Source: a virus. Taken from it: DNA of 64,000 bases. The position numbers were made by a program, and so were the translations under genes. Below the pieces are notes generated by a model. The model saw only the letters and a list, made by a program, of their open reading frames with translations. It was not told where the DNA came from and did not search any database. Below are positions 50,650 through 58,813 of the stretch, one piece after another; position 1 is the stretch's first letter, and each line of letters starts with the position of its first letter. The stretch is taken from positions 26,883 to 90,882 of the IMG/VR virus record IMGVR_UViG_3300005253_000031; one strand, written 5' to 3'.

Positions 50650-51045
50650 CTATCTTATGGGTGTCGGCTCGTTCCTATTTTCACCGTCATCCTGCGTGTT
50701 TTCTATGAAGCGCTCATAGAGGTCTAGCGCTTCCAGTCCTAGCTGCTTGTTCGAGTCCAGCTCGTGAAACCGCTCCTCCACCAGCGCGTGAATCCGGCTC
50801 CCCACCCTGATCGTCTTGAGCCCGGCTGTGGCCTCCGCGTCGTCGTCCCAGGACACGCCCTGCCCCTCGGGCCCGGGGCGCAAGTTAAGGCTCCTCTGCT
50901 CCTCTTCAGAAAAGCCGAGGTCCTCCCTAAACTCGCGGATCAGCTTCAACGAATACACGTCCCCCTGCTGCGGAAGCAGGTTCAGCATAACCACGCGGTC
51001 CAGGGTGCTGAACTCCATCTCTCGATTAAGTGTGTCTTTACCCAT
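50650..51045 (-). CDS. Hypothetical protein, tandem paralogue
   Basis: ATG 51045 with AAGGAGA upstream is chosen; a frame to 51102 lacks a site. The 131-residue product carries RVVMLNLLPQQGDVYSLKLIR, LGFSEEEQRSLNL, VSWDDDAEATAG and LYERFIENTQDD, paralogous to its neighbour. The duplicate is more GC-rich and diverged. Function unknown. Confidence 0.65.
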   Translation of the reverse strand: MGKDTLNREMEFSTLDRVVMLNLLPQQGDVYSLKLIREFREDLGFSEEEQRSLNLRPGPEGQGVSWDDDAEATAGLKTIRVGSRIHALVEERFHELDSNKQLGLEALDLYERFIENTQDDGENRNEPTPIR

Positions 51046-51056
51046 GTCGTTTCTCC

Positions 51057-51254
51057 TTAAACGTCCGTCTCCACGATATTCACCCAGACCCGAATAGTCC
51101 ACTTTTTACCTACCGGCACCTGAGCATTCAGCATCTCAACGCCAGCTGGCGTAGTCTCTATTTTGAGAAACTGGCCGGCAGCGAGCAGTTCTGAGGCTGC
51201 ACCTCTAAAATCCGTTCGGTTGGTCTTTTCTTCATTTAGCAGAACAGTACCCAT
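51057..51254 (-). CDS. Small beta-rich hypothetical protein
   Basis: 65 residues (LLNEEKTNRTDFRGA, VPVGKKWTIRVWVNIVET). The pattern of alternating hydrophobic residues suggests a small virion beta domain. It lies just after the GC-rich virion gene. Confidence 0.55.
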   Translation of the reverse strand: MGTVLLNEEKTNRTDFRGAASELLAAGQFLKIETTPAGVEMLNAQVPVGKKWTIRVWVNIVETDV

Positions 51255-51266
51255 ATAAACCCTCTC

Positions 51267-52052
51267 CTAGCTCACTATTACTGGATAAGCATACAAGTAC
51301 AGGACGTTCCCGCCGACAATAACCCTAATCGACGCGTCTGGCTCGGCGGCCGACTGACCGCTAAAGCTGGCGTTATAGGCGCAGAATCCCTCGATGTTGA
51401 GCTTGAGGAAGTTGGTTATCGTGCCCGGCTGGTTTACGTATATGGCGTTGGTGATCGTCTGTGCGCTATTGCACTCGATGTAGATTGACTGCGTCAGCGT
51501 CCCGCCGCGGTGGCTCAGGAAGAGCGCTGCGTCCTTTCCGGCTCCCGAACCCGTGGTTACAACGACAATGCCCCAGAGGTTTCCGGTGACCGTGCTCGAC
51601 CCAGAGTTCATGGTCAGGCCCATCACCGCTGCCTCGCCACCTACCGTAACGGCCCCGGTAAAGTCGACCTGGCCCTGGTAGACGTACGCGTCCTGAAGGT
51701 TTACGCCGACAGACACGTTCCAGTCCGAGCACTTCAGCCGGATGTTCGCCATCGCCTGTGTGTCGTGGGTGATCAGCTTGTAGCTGCCGTTTATCGTGCT
51801 CGAGTTGCCCGGGTTCACTCCGATGATGTTCAGGTTCAACTGAAGCGGATCAAGGTTCTGGTCGCTCCCAGCACCAATCGTAACGTCCTTCTCGGTGACC
51901 CTCGTTCCAACGCTGAAGGCGCGGTCGGTACGGGTTGAGTCGGGAACCAGCAAAGTCTGGGTAACAACCTCACCCGCTGTAAGATCAATGCCGCCCGCCA
52001 CGATTACAAATGCATTTCCTGCAATGCCGTCTAAGCCTGTATATGTTGCCAA
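51267..52052 (-). CDS. Beta-structured virion protein with TTG start
   Basis: The start is TTG at 52052, placed seven bases after GGGGAGG; no in-frame ATG is nearer. The 261-residue product is Gly/Thr/Val-rich with short repeated strands (AAVMGLTMNSGSSTVTGNLWGIVVV, QSIYIECNSAQTITNAIYVNQPGTI), like a fibre or decoration protein with beta-helix character. GC-rich DNA. Confidence 0.6.
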   Translation of the reverse strand: MATYTGLDGIAGNAFVIVAGGIDLTAGEVVTQTLLVPDSTRTDRAFSVGTRVTEKDVTIGAGSDQNLDPLQLNLNIIGVNPGNSSTINGSYKLITHDTQAMANIRLKCSDWNVSVGVNLQDAYVYQGQVDFTGAVTVGGEAAVMGLTMNSGSSTVTGNLWGIVVVTTGSGAGKDAALFLSHRGGTLTQSIYIECNSAQTITNAIYVNQPGTITNFLKLNIEGFCAYNASFSGQSAAEPDASIRVIVGGNVLYLYAYPVIVS

Positions 52053-52063
52053 AATTGTCCTCC

Positions 52064-52082
52064 CCTAGGCAAACACCCTAGG
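52064..52082 (-). repeat. CCTAGG inverted repeat before a TTG-start gene
   Basis: Two CCTAGG hexamers separated by seven bases can form a small hairpin immediately upstream of the ribosome binding site of the gene at 51267-52052. There is no T run, so a terminator is unlikely; it might limit translation. Confidence 0.4.
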
Positions 52083-52084
52083 TC

Positions 52085-52774
52085 TCATTTTTGAAAGGCT
52101 GAGAGTACCTTACTTAATGTAGCCTCTACATCTTCTACTTCATGTTCCCATATAATCACACTTTCATAGCCGTATAAGCTGAATTCCTCTTGTCGTTCCT
52201 GAACGTTTTCTGGATTTTTACCCTTGTTGAGGAAACATGTAGGACAACTGTGCCAATAACAACCATAAAGATCTACAACTCGAGTATTGCCATTCCAGAA
52301 ATCCGGTCTCTTTCCATTTATGATAAGACTGTGTTTTCCCGACCCGCTATATCTAAATCCGAGAGGTTCAATAATTTTCAATAACTTGCCCTCGGGGATA
52401 TTAATCTGGGTCGTACGGGTCATTCGTTTAACAAGTTCGGGATCACACCAAATAGCTTTTGAATGCTCGCGTGTTTTACGACGTTGCTCTTCAGTTCCGC
52501 GTCCCGCCCGTATCTTAGCGCTAATCTCAGCATTTCGTTCAGGATCCGCCCAACGTGCCAACTTTTCAGATCTACCGCCCGGATTGGGAGATGCCTTTAA
52601 AGCCTTCTTTTGTTGTTCCGCAAACACGGGATCTCGCCAGTTAGCTTTCATAGACTCGGAGATACTGTTCCGCTTGGCATGTATACCCTCAATACGTTTC
52701 CGCCGTATCTCTGGGTCTTGCCACTGCTTGCGAGAAGCCTCACTAATCTTCCGTCTACGTTCCGCTTCGCTCAC
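52085..52774 (-). CDS. Free-standing homing endonuclease, VSR-like, with NUMOD repeats
   Basis: 229 residues with a GTG start at 52774. Repeated (S/A)-x-K-x(W)-x-D-P units (SRKQWQDPEIRRKRIEG, MKANWRDPVFAEQQKKAL, SKAIWCDPELVKRM) form the DNA-contact part. The catalytic domain has LGFRYSGSG, KRPDFWNG, VVDLYGCYWHSC and SVIIWEHEVED, matching the enzyme at 40376-41182. It lies between two virion genes. Note Asp in VVDLYG where the sister enzyme has Glu. Confidence 0.8.
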   Translation of the reverse strand: MSEAERRRKISEASRKQWQDPEIRRKRIEGIHAKRNSISESMKANWRDPVFAEQQKKALKASPNPGGRSEKLARWADPERNAEISAKIRAGRGTEEQRRKTREHSKAIWCDPELVKRMTRTTQINIPEGKLLKIIEPLGFRYSGSGKHSLIINGKRPDFWNGNTRVVDLYGCYWHSCPTCFLNKGKNPENVQERQEEFSLYGYESVIIWEHEVEDVEATLSKVLSAFQK

Positions 52775-52835
52775 TTAGCTATGTTCCCTTCTCCCCGCTA
52801 AACACGCGGGCCCCAATATAGCGCGGGGATCGCTA

Positions 52836-53273
52836 CTATTCTGATTCGTTGGGATTGCGATCCGTCCAGACAACCTTTGAGCCGTCCTTCAGAATAACCG
52901 CCTCTGCCCGTTTCAACTGCTCTGGGAATTCCAGCATTCTGGATAACGCTACTAGACAGGTGTGATACGCGATTTCATCGTTTCCAAACAACTCTACGCG
53001 CTTTATGTCGTTGGTCCACTGTCGTGTTCCCGGTACTCTAAACTTCTTGTTGGAGTGGATGGGTGGATCGAACTCAAACACAAAGCGATATTTGATAGAA
53101 TTTTCCCCGGTTAGAACTCCGTAAGCATTTCGTTCAACTTGGCGACCTTCGCCATCCGAGTATCCCTCGACCATCTCGGGTTCGCTTTCCTTAACGGTCT
53201 CGGTTTCTGCTATCAGCTTGGCCAAATCTTCTACAATCTCGCCTCTGTCTTCTATTCGTTCGCTATTAGACAT
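52836..53273 (-). CDS. Hypothetical acidic protein
   Basis: 145 residues. An acidic disordered-looking start (EDLAKLIAETETVKESEPEM), then a folded part with KYRFVFEFDPPIHSNKKF and RQWTNDIKRVELFG. Not recognised; located between capsid and neck genes. Confidence 0.6.
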   Translation of the reverse strand: MSNSERIEDRGEIVEDLAKLIAETETVKESEPEMVEGYSDGEGRQVERNAYGVLTGENSIKYRFVFEFDPPIHSNKKFRVPGTRQWTNDIKRVELFGNDEIAYHTCLVALSRMLEFPEQLKRAEAVILKDGSKVVWTDRNPNESE

Positions 53274-53291
53274 TGCTAGGTCTCCTTTCGC

Positions 53292-53765
53292 TTAATAGGT
53301 CCTGAAGTCACTATCTCCGCTAAATACATCGGGCATCCACCCTAAATATACGCCCCAGTCAGCGCTCTCCGTAGACGCCGTCGCACGCAGCATCACGGCG
53401 TATACGCTGTCGTCCTTACGAAGTCCGTTTATAGCCAGTGTCAACGTTATGTTCTCGAAGATCTCAGTGGTCTGCGTGTCAACGGCCACCGCTGCGGCTA
53501 GCGCCGTCAGGGTACCCGCTCTATTGCGGCTAATGGTAAGGTCTGCATCTGCGTCTGGGAGGTCCACTGACATTACCCGCAGGAAGCGAATTATAACGTC
53601 TACCTCGCAGTCTAGGACGTGGTGATTGCTTGAAACAGCTCCCGCGGCGCTAGACGGCTCCCAATGGGAGGCTACCGCTTGCCTAAGAACCTCGGCACCT
53701 TTACCGTGATCATCAGAGACGGTTTGGGCAGTTGTATACCTTTCTTTTACTGTGTGGTCTGCCAT
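53292..53765 (-). CDS. Probable virion protein
   Basis: 157 residues, beta-rich (CEVDVIIRFLRVMSVDLPDADADLTISRN, ENITLTLAINGLRKDD). Near the major capsid gene; may decorate the capsid. Family not recognised. Confidence 0.55.
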   Translation of the reverse strand: MADHTVKERYTTAQTVSDDHGKGAEVLRQAVASHWEPSSAAGAVSSNHHVLDCEVDVIIRFLRVMSVDLPDADADLTISRNRAGTLTALAAAVAVDTQTTEIFENITLTLAINGLRKDDSVYAVMLRATASTESADWGVYLGWMPDVFSGDSDFRTY

Positions 53766-53839
53766 GACTTACGCTCCGAGCTTTCGCTCTACCCTCTGCG
53801 TTCCCGCGAGTTGCTGGGTAGCTTATTTAACTCTCAGGT

Positions 53840-54139
53840 CTAAATTGTTGGGGTATGGTTTAGGGTGTCAAAACGACCCGCGATTCCATACCATTTCTGC
53901 ATCCAATCTGTTAGCTCTTCGGGATTCTCTCTATTTGCTTGTTCATTTTCCACCACCGTGGGTAAGTCTCCAAGAAGAATTCTGGCGGCGTTGAGTTCCG
54001 CAAACGAGAGAGTCGTGTTCACCAGTTTTGGTTCCTTTTTATTGATCCAACCCTTCTGTCCGAACTCGCCGTAGTCTACCTCGTAGGGCTTGTTGAACCT
54101 ATACCATTGACGTAGGAACCATCCTTTAACTGTCTTCAT
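53840..54139 (-). CDS. Hypothetical small protein
   Basis: 99 residues. Basic aromatic start (VKGWFLRQWYRFNKPY) and a helical end (EELTDWMQKWYGIAG). Not recognised. Confidence 0.5.
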   Translation of the reverse strand: MKTVKGWFLRQWYRFNKPYEVDYGEFGQKGWINKKEPKLVNTTLSFAELNAARILLGDLPTVVENEQANRENPEELTDWMQKWYGIAGRFDTLNHTPTI

Positions 54140-54142
54140 GAA

Positions 54143-54412
54143 TTACTCCTTTACATCGTTAGGATAACACTCATTACATGCGCCGTCAGGCCCAGTACAA
54201 TTACAGGTTTGTCGTAGCTTGAAAACTATGCTGCCATCACCAGATCCCCCTGAAACTAGATCATAGCCTTCTTCATCCATGTTGGTTAATACAGCTTCTA
54301 GGTCTGTAGCATTGGATACATACGCAGGCGCTTCGCTATCTCTAGTCCAGTCAATGTCAAATCGTTTACGTAGTGCGTACACAGTACCTGCAATGAACTT
54401 CTGTTTGCTCAT
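54143..54412 (-). CDS. Hypothetical protein with C-terminal Cys cluster
   Basis: 89 residues. A small alpha/beta fold (DLEAVLTNMDEEGYDLVSGG, GSIVFKLRQ) ends with CNCTGPDGACNECYP, four cysteines that may bind zinc. Start overlaps the HNH gene stop by four bases. Confidence 0.55.
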   Translation of the reverse strand: MSKQKFIAGTVYALRKRFDIDWTRDSEAPAYVSNATDLEAVLTNMDEEGYDLVSGGSGDGSIVFKLRQTCNCTGPDGACNECYPNDVKE

Positions 54413-55086
54413 CGTTGCTCCTTTCTAGCTAACTCTATTGGCCACAGCTCTCTGCGATGTCCACCCTGGTGGCACTTACTGCAAAGGGTTACAACGTGGC
54501 TCTCATCTCTACAGGTGGCGTCATAACAGAGGTGGTGTACCTCTAGACGCTTTCCCGGCTTGTCGCATGCTAGTACACACTTGTTACCGTCGCGCTCTAG
54601 GATGCTGTTTCTTAACGGTATCCAATCGTTACCGTAGGGGTCGCCTGTGTGCGGCCAGTCCACACGTAACTTGAACTTATTGGTTGTCTTAGCCTGACAG
54701 CTTGTACTACAGTATCTAACTCTCGCCAGTGACGGCGGGGTGTCAACTACGTTAATGCAGCCATCGGCTAAACACTCGCGAATTATATGCTCCTTGCGAT
54801 TCCAGGCCGGTTTGCCTGTCGGGAAATGTAACCCAACCTTTCTCCCCCGCTTCTTCTGCCCGGGCTTTCCCCCAAGAGCTTCTCTTTGTTTCTCGGCCCA
54901 TTCGGGATCTTCCCATTTATCCGCCATATAGTCGGTGGATTTACCCTTGTTCCACGGCATGTGGCCTCTATCATATCTATGGGGTGGCGTATGCCTTCCA
55001 TTAGTACAGCCGTTTTCAACGCCTACGCAATCGTGCTTTATACTCTTGCGATTTTCAACCTTCCAGGTTTTACCTTTCGTTCCCAT
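54409..55086 (-). CDS. Free-standing HNH homing endonuclease
   Basis: ATG 55086 with AAGGGAG upstream gives 225 residues. N-terminal Cys/His region, NUMOD-like PWNKGKS...KWEDPEWAEKQREAL, a zinc pair (RECLADGCIN, RYCSTSCQ), and HNH core RDGNKCVLACDKPG, LEVHHLCYD, VVTLCSKCHQGGHR. The gene has its own copy of the GGTATAATGTA motif upstream. It lies just downstream of the capsid gene. Confidence 0.88.
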   Translation of the reverse strand: MGTKGKTWKVENRKSIKHDCVGVENGCTNGRHTPPHRYDRGHMPWNKGKSTDYMADKWEDPEWAEKQREALGGKPGQKKRGRKVGLHFPTGKPAWNRKEHIIRECLADGCINVVDTPPSLARVRYCSTSCQAKTTNKFKLRVDWPHTGDPYGNDWIPLRNSILERDGNKCVLACDKPGKRLEVHHLCYDATCRDESHVVTLCSKCHQGGHRRELWPIELARKEQR

Positions 55087-55114
55087 TGTACTCCCTTCCA
55101 CTCAAGTTATTACT

Positions 55115-55125
55115 TACATTATACC
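55115..55125 (-). promoter_or_regulatory. Phage promoter-like motif GGTATAATGTA
   Basis: Exact copy, about 30 bases upstream of the HNH gene, in the gap after the capsid gene. TTGATC lies 13 bases before TATAAT. Confidence 0.55.
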
Positions 55126-55203
55126 CCAAAGAGAAGGATCAACGAACGTTAGGAAAATTGCCTTAATGCCTGCGAGCAAATCAATGGTTAATTTAGGACG
55201 TAT

Positions 55204-55246
55204 TAGCGGGGGCTAAATGTGTCGCACCACCCAGCCCCTTTAGCTA
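55204..55246 (-). terminator. Possible hairpin after the major capsid gene
   Basis: TAGC...GGGGCT and AGCCCC...GCTA can form a stem with a bulge and an 18-base loop just downstream of the capsid stop. A T run is lacking, so it may be an RNA stabiliser or weak terminator. Confidence 0.35.
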
Positions 55247-55257
55247 TTTAGGATAGT

Positions 55258-56703
55258 TTAGGTTAAGTTAACACCATCGCTGAGATCTGTTACTTTTCCT
55301 TGAGCTCTAAAGTTATAACAACGTAAGTTAGCGCTCGTTAAGAAAATTGCTTTAATCCCAAGCATATTATTATGTATATAGTCTCTCGACTCTAGATACT
55401 GCGTGGTAAACAGGACTGGTACCTCCAGATACCTTGTGTCCAGCACTAGGAAGTCCGTGCCCCGTATGCCATCGTCTCCGGCCGCCAACGTCCACACAGG
55501 TGGGGTATCTACGTCCGTGAACAGAGGAATCTTCTTGTAGGTGCTTACCTCGAAGCCGGTTTCGTATCCAGGAAGGGTAGCCTCGCCGCCCATCTTCACC
55601 TGGAACTTGCCCTCGCTCATAAAGTGCTGGTTGGCTTGCAGGATCGTACCTAGACGAACCTCCTGCTCAACGCCAGTTACAAACAGGTCGGGCTCAAAGC
55701 CGTTCTGTCGAATGTTTTGCACCACTCGGTCGATCTGGGACGTGGCCAGATGCCTCAGGGTTCCACTGTTGCCGTTGATGTTGCCCGCGGCATTCCATCC
55801 ACCAGCAGTCCTGGCCCCGAAGGTCAAGCTACCGTACAGCGGACCATTGGAAATAGCTACGCCGTTAACGGTCCTACCGTCCTGGTTGATTACATCGTCA
55901 ATGCTCCACATACCCCCGCGACTGCGGGTATAGATTACGGCATCTGCATCTGGATCTCCGCCGGAGGTAGCGGTTGCCGTAATGGTATCACCTGAAATGG
56001 AGGTTACCGTGGTGAAAATACCCGTGGCCTCGTTAGCCCCCGAGTTGGCCGTGGAGTGAAAAACGTCTCCGATTCCGATATACGCTCCACCACCAGTGCC
56101 CACATCGAAGGAAGCAGCACCGTTGTCCGTGATTACCCGTTGGGCGGCTGGATAAAGGAGTTGCTGGTTGAGGTTCTTCAGATGGTCGACTTCGGAAGAC
56201 TCCTGCTCAACTGCCAACGCGTCCCCAAGACCGCCCTCAAGGGTAGCGAGGAACTGGGCTAGAGCGGAGACGCCCATGGAGGTTACTATAAACGAAGGCT
56301 GTACCTGAACCGTTTGCAGGTCCGGGGAGTCAATCGTAGGAAGTGCTGAGGTTTCACCCACGCCCTGGGTAGAGGCGTTTCGTCCGGAACGGATCCTCCA
56401 ACCTGTAGTAGGGCCCCAGGCCACCTTCCTCAACAGATTGAAAAATCGGGTTTGGCTGTTCAGGGAATCCCACACCTTAGCACCGAAGGTGTTGGTGAAG
56501 AAGTCCGACTGAACTAGCGTGTCGCCCGCGCCAGTGATATCCTTACGCAAGAGAGCGCCAGGACCAAAGTATCCGTACTGGGCGGTGCGTTGACTGCCCG
56601 GTGTAGTCGCCAGCCAATCTGCCAGAGTTGCTGGCTGAAAGCCTATGCTCTTACTCGTGTTGGCGGCATAGGAACCTGTGTTGTACAAACTGTCCTGAGT
56701 CAT
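55258..56703 (-). CDS. Major capsid protein (HK97 fold)
   Basis: 481 residues. The N-arm region, RFFNLLRKVAWGPTTGWRIR, VQVQPSFIVTSMGVSA, the spine helix (EQESSEVDHLKNLNQQLLYPAAQRVI) and late segments (LATSQIDRVVQNIRQNGFEPDLFV, IPLFTDVDTP, LDTRYLEVPVLF) follow HK97-type capsid proteins of this length. An insertion near residues 195-260 (GGGAYIGIGDVF ... TATSGGDPDADA) resembles the GD module of other virion proteins here. It follows a scaffold-like gene, as usual. Forms the icosahedral shell. Confidence 0.85.
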   Translation of the reverse strand: MTQDSLYNTGSYAANTSKSIGFQPATLADWLATTPGSQRTAQYGYFGPGALLRKDITGAGDTLVQSDFFTNTFGAKVWDSLNSQTRFFNLLRKVAWGPTTGWRIRSGRNASTQGVGETSALPTIDSPDLQTVQVQPSFIVTSMGVSALAQFLATLEGGLGDALAVEQESSEVDHLKNLNQQLLYPAAQRVITDNGAASFDVGTGGGAYIGIGDVFHSTANSGANEATGIFTTVTSISGDTITATATSGGDPDADAVIYTRSRGGMWSIDDVINQDGRTVNGVAISNGPLYGSLTFGARTAGGWNAAGNINGNSGTLRHLATSQIDRVVQNIRQNGFEPDLFVTGVEQEVRLGTILQANQHFMSEGKFQVKMGGEATLPGYETGFEVSTYKKIPLFTDVDTPPVWTLAAGDDGIRGTDFLVLDTRYLEVPVLFTTQYLESRDYIHNNMLGIKAIFLTSANLRCYNFRAQGKVTDLSDGVNLT

Positions 56704-56736
56704 AATCTCATATACCTCTCTTGTGTTCTCGTTTAT

Positions 56737-57396
56737 TTAGAAAATTCGGTCGGAGAGATCCCCAACCTGCGTCCTAAATCGATTAAGTTCCTTAAATGAC
56801 TTGCCCTTTGCAGCTTCCTGCATCTCACGGGTCAACTGAGGCTGGGCCCCGTTAGGGATCCGAGTCTCACCGCCGCTAGCAGGAACAACACCCTTGGCAA
56901 TAACCTGAGAGCCAGACAAACCCTCAACTACCTTGGACAGCTTGGCAATCTGCTTCAGCATTGCGCTGTAGGACATTCCGCCAGGTCCAAAAGTCTCTTC
57001 GTCCTTGTCTCCGGCTTGGTCGCCAGCGGGAGAGGGTTCATTGCCCTCGATTGCAGTGTCCTTCTCGTCCCACTTAGAGTCTTCCTCCGAAGAGGCCTGC
57101 TCGGCAGCATCGGCGTAACCCTTCTTAGTTCTAAAGCTCTTACGCATCCGGGCGAGATACATGTCCTCGTCCTCGTTGTCATAGGGCATCATGTCGTCAT
57201 TACCATTGATGGCGTCCATATCGCTATTGGGACCGTTCTTCTCGATGTCGGGCAAATCCTCTTCCTCTCGGGGCATATCCTCCGGGTAATCCGCTTCCTT
57301 GTAGACATCCTTTGCCATGTTCAGGACGTGGCCTGTAAGCTGTCGCAACGAATCGTGGACAGTTTCCAGCGTAATGGTTTTCTCGTTCTCAGGCAT
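56737..57396 (-). CDS. Scaffold-like protein
   Basis: 219 residues immediately before the capsid gene, very acidic and probably disordered in the middle (MPREEEDLPDIE, NEDEDMYLARMRK), with a helical C-terminal part (MSYSAMLKQIAKLSKVVEGL, EMQEAAKGKSFKELNRF). This is the usual make-up and place of a capsid scaffold, which shapes the prohead and is then removed by the prohead protease. GGAGG precedes its ATG. Confidence 0.65.
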   Translation of the reverse strand: MPENEKTITLETVHDSLRQLTGHVLNMAKDVYKEADYPEDMPREEEDLPDIEKNGPNSDMDAINGNDDMMPYDNEDEDMYLARMRKSFRTKKGYADAAEQASSEEDSKWDEKDTAIEGNEPSPAGDQAGDKDEETFGPGGMSYSAMLKQIAKLSKVVEGLSGSQVIAKGVVPASGGETRIPNGAQPQLTREMQEAAKGKSFKELNRFRTQVGDLSDRIF

Positions 57397-57426
57397 TGGT
57401 TTCCTCCATACCCCGTCCAGAGGGGC

Positions 57427-57475
57427 TATTTATAATCTGTAGTTATATATTACTATCTATTTGGTTATACGTAAA
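57427..57475 (-). promoter_or_regulatory. Promoter for the scaffold/capsid genes
   Basis: Minus strand TTTACG (57475-57470), 17 bases, then TAATAT (57452-57447). Closer to the gene is TATAAATA (57434-57427), the T4-type late promoter octamer. One or both could drive scaffold and capsid expression. Confidence 0.5.
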
Positions 57476-57480
57476 TACGT

Positions 57481-57500
57481 AAAACACGGTTTTTACCGCG
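57481..57500 (-). terminator. Small terminator hairpin
   Basis: CGCGGT and ACCGTG pair around AAAA on the minus strand, followed by TTTT; the hairpin overlaps the stop codon of the GTG-start gene. Only six pairs, so weak. Confidence 0.45.
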
Positions 57501-57645
57501 TTGGTTGCTGTTCCTCCCCGCTTTCGTCAACACGCACGATAGCCAAGCCCCATTTACTGCTTCCAAACGTCAGCAGCCAAATGCTGATTACGTTACGAAC
57601 CTTCACCTTGCTCATCCACTGGTCTGTGAATCCCCACTTGATCAC
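57493..57645 (-). CDS. Small basic protein with GTG start (50 residues)
   Basis: GTG 57645 has GGAGGTT six bases upstream; stop TAA at 57493. The product reads MIKWGFTDQWMSKVKVRNV and WGLAIVRVDESGEEQQ. It is the only minus-strand gene in the 350-base gap before the scaffold gene. Function unknown. Confidence 0.6.
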   Translation of the reverse strand: MIKWGFTDQWMSKVKVRNVISIWLLTFGSSKWGLAIVRVDESGEEQQPTR

Positions 57646-57684
57646 TGTTAACCTCCGGTTATTATATCGATAACCTAAACTGTA

Positions 57685-57713
57685 TTGCTATTGGTTGCTA
57701 GATGTAGTAATAT
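57685..57713 (+). promoter_or_regulatory. Plus-strand promoter of the accessory cassette
   Basis: TTGCTA, 17 bases, TAATAT, about 35 bases before the first plus-strand ATG. Sigma-70-type spacing; the -10 box is identical to that of the minus-strand capsid promoter. Confidence 0.6.
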
Positions 57714-57747
57714 GAGTATGTAAGGAAAATACAAGGGAGTTACACAG

Positions 57748-58062
57748 ATGAAAATCAATTACTACAAACGAGTGCGGGCCAGTAGGGCGGGTTGCTTGAT
57801 GTCAACGGTATGTTCGTACTGTTATGTAAGTGGCAAGCGTATCGCCTTCTTCGGAGAATCCCCTAATGGGGGAGTAGTCAACGGGCCTCGTGAAATCGAC
57901 CGCGAGTTTGGAAAGCGAATCTGGAAGGCTGCGCAGAAGCACCTACGCACCGAACATAACAAAGAAATGGTTAAAAACCGTCTTGGTAGCTGGATAGTTA
58001 CCAAGACCAAACCCCAATCAGATATGGGAGTAGAACATGAAGTCGACGAGTTTGGAGCGTAA
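57748..58062 (+). CDS. Accessory cassette protein 1
   Basis: 104 residues with AAGGGAG before the ATG. A Lys/Arg-rich protein with CSYC near residues 22-25 and a helical KRIWKAAQKHLRTEHNKEMVK part containing His; Cys/His residues could form one zinc finger (C-x2-C ... H-x4-H). First gene of the reversed operon. Not recognised. Confidence 0.65.
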   Translation: MKINYYKRVRASRAGCLMSTVCSYCYVSGKRIAFFGESPNGGVVNGPREIDREFGKRIWKAAQKHLRTEHNKEMVKNRLGSWIVTKTKPQSDMGVEHEVDEFGA

Positions 58063-58063
58063 T

Positions 58064-58147
58064 ATGGATAACAAACTGAAAAACACCTTCTTCGCCTTCC
58101 TAGGCTCAATGGGCATGTTCGCCCTACTGATTCAATGCGGAACGTAG
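58064..58147 (+). CDS. Tiny membrane peptide (27 residues)
   Basis: ATG 58064, GGAG six bases upstream, stop TAG 58147. A short charged start (MDNKLKN) and one hydrophobic helix (TFFAFLGSMGMFALLIQ) ending CGT, the same design as the 29-residue peptide at 22009-22098. Confidence 0.5.
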   Translation: MDNKLKNTFFAFLGSMGMFALLIQCGT

Positions 58148-58365
58148 TGCTACGGAGCATCGAGGTCCTTACTCACCTAATGGTCCTCGAACTCCTAATC
58201 ATTTTGGGGTTTGACATGATACAACGACTGGTTCTAATGTCCGCCTATCCCCTGTTCACGTTTTTCCAGGCGGCACCCGAAGGGGTATACGTGGTACTAC
58301 TCCTGGGCTCTGCGGTATTCCTGGGTCTCATGCGAATCGCTCTAAGGGGAGTATCATTCCGATGA
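58135..58365 (+). CDS. Membrane protein of the accessory cassette
   Basis: 76 residues with two or more hydrophobic stretches (LMVLELLIILGFDMI, YVVLLLGSAVFLGLM). The first ATG (58135) has no clear ribosome binding site and overlaps the previous gene; ATG 58180-58182 with GAGGT upstream is an alternative start. Might alter the host envelope, for example in superinfection exclusion. Not recognised. Confidence 0.5.
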   Translation: MRNVVLRSIEVLTHLMVLELLIILGFDMIQRLVLMSAYPLFTFFQAAPEGVYVVLLLGSAVFLGLMRIALRGVSFR

Positions 58366-58487
58366 AACGTGTATGCGCCTGGTGCAACAAGGACATGGGC
58401 GTAAAGGAGCCCCTAGACAACAAGGGAGAAACCCACGGCATATGTCCGCCGTGCAAGGAAAAGTTCACCAAAGGAGTTAGAAAATGA
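58362..58487 (+). CDS. Small zinc-ribbon protein (41 residues)
   Basis: ATG 58362 overlaps the previous stop (ATGA). MKRVCAWCNKDMG and HGICPPCKEKF give two CxxC pairs 23 residues apart, a full zinc ribbon. The end overlaps the next start. Confidence 0.65.
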   Translation: MKRVCAWCNKDMGVKEPLDNKGETHGICPPCKEKFTKGVRK

Positions 58488-58771
58488 GCAATGACACGTT
58501 TAATAGAAACAGAAAATTCCTGTGCTCTCTGTGCGGAGTTAGTTACACACAAGACGAGGGCCACGACTATCGTCAATGTGTCACTCGACTCGAGGACCGG
58601 ATCGCCAACTCCAAGGAAATCATCGAGCGCTCGGAGTACAGTCTCATAAAGGCGCTTGAACATCTGGAGAAGCAGAAGAATGGCATCAAGGGCTTTGCAT
58701 TCCCGCCAGATATCAGTACCCGCGGATGGCGAAAAGCGCAAGCGCGGGGCAACGACAGTTATCCACTTTAG
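58484..58771 (+). CDS. Zinc-finger plus coiled-coil protein
   Basis: 95 residues, AAAGGAG before the ATG. CSLC (14-17) with HDYRQC further on gives a C-x2-C-x9-H-x4-C zinc site; residues 35-65 form a coiled coil (RLEDRIANSKEIIERSEYSL). Last gene of the cassette, followed by a strong terminator. Confidence 0.65.
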   Translation: MSNDTFNRNRKFLCSLCGVSYTQDEGHDYRQCVTRLEDRIANSKEIIERSEYSLIKALEHLEKQKNGIKGFAFPPDISTRGWRKAQARGNDSYPL

Positions 58772-58813
58772 ATCATCGACAGCCCTTATCATATTACGGG
58801 GCTTGCATTTCTG

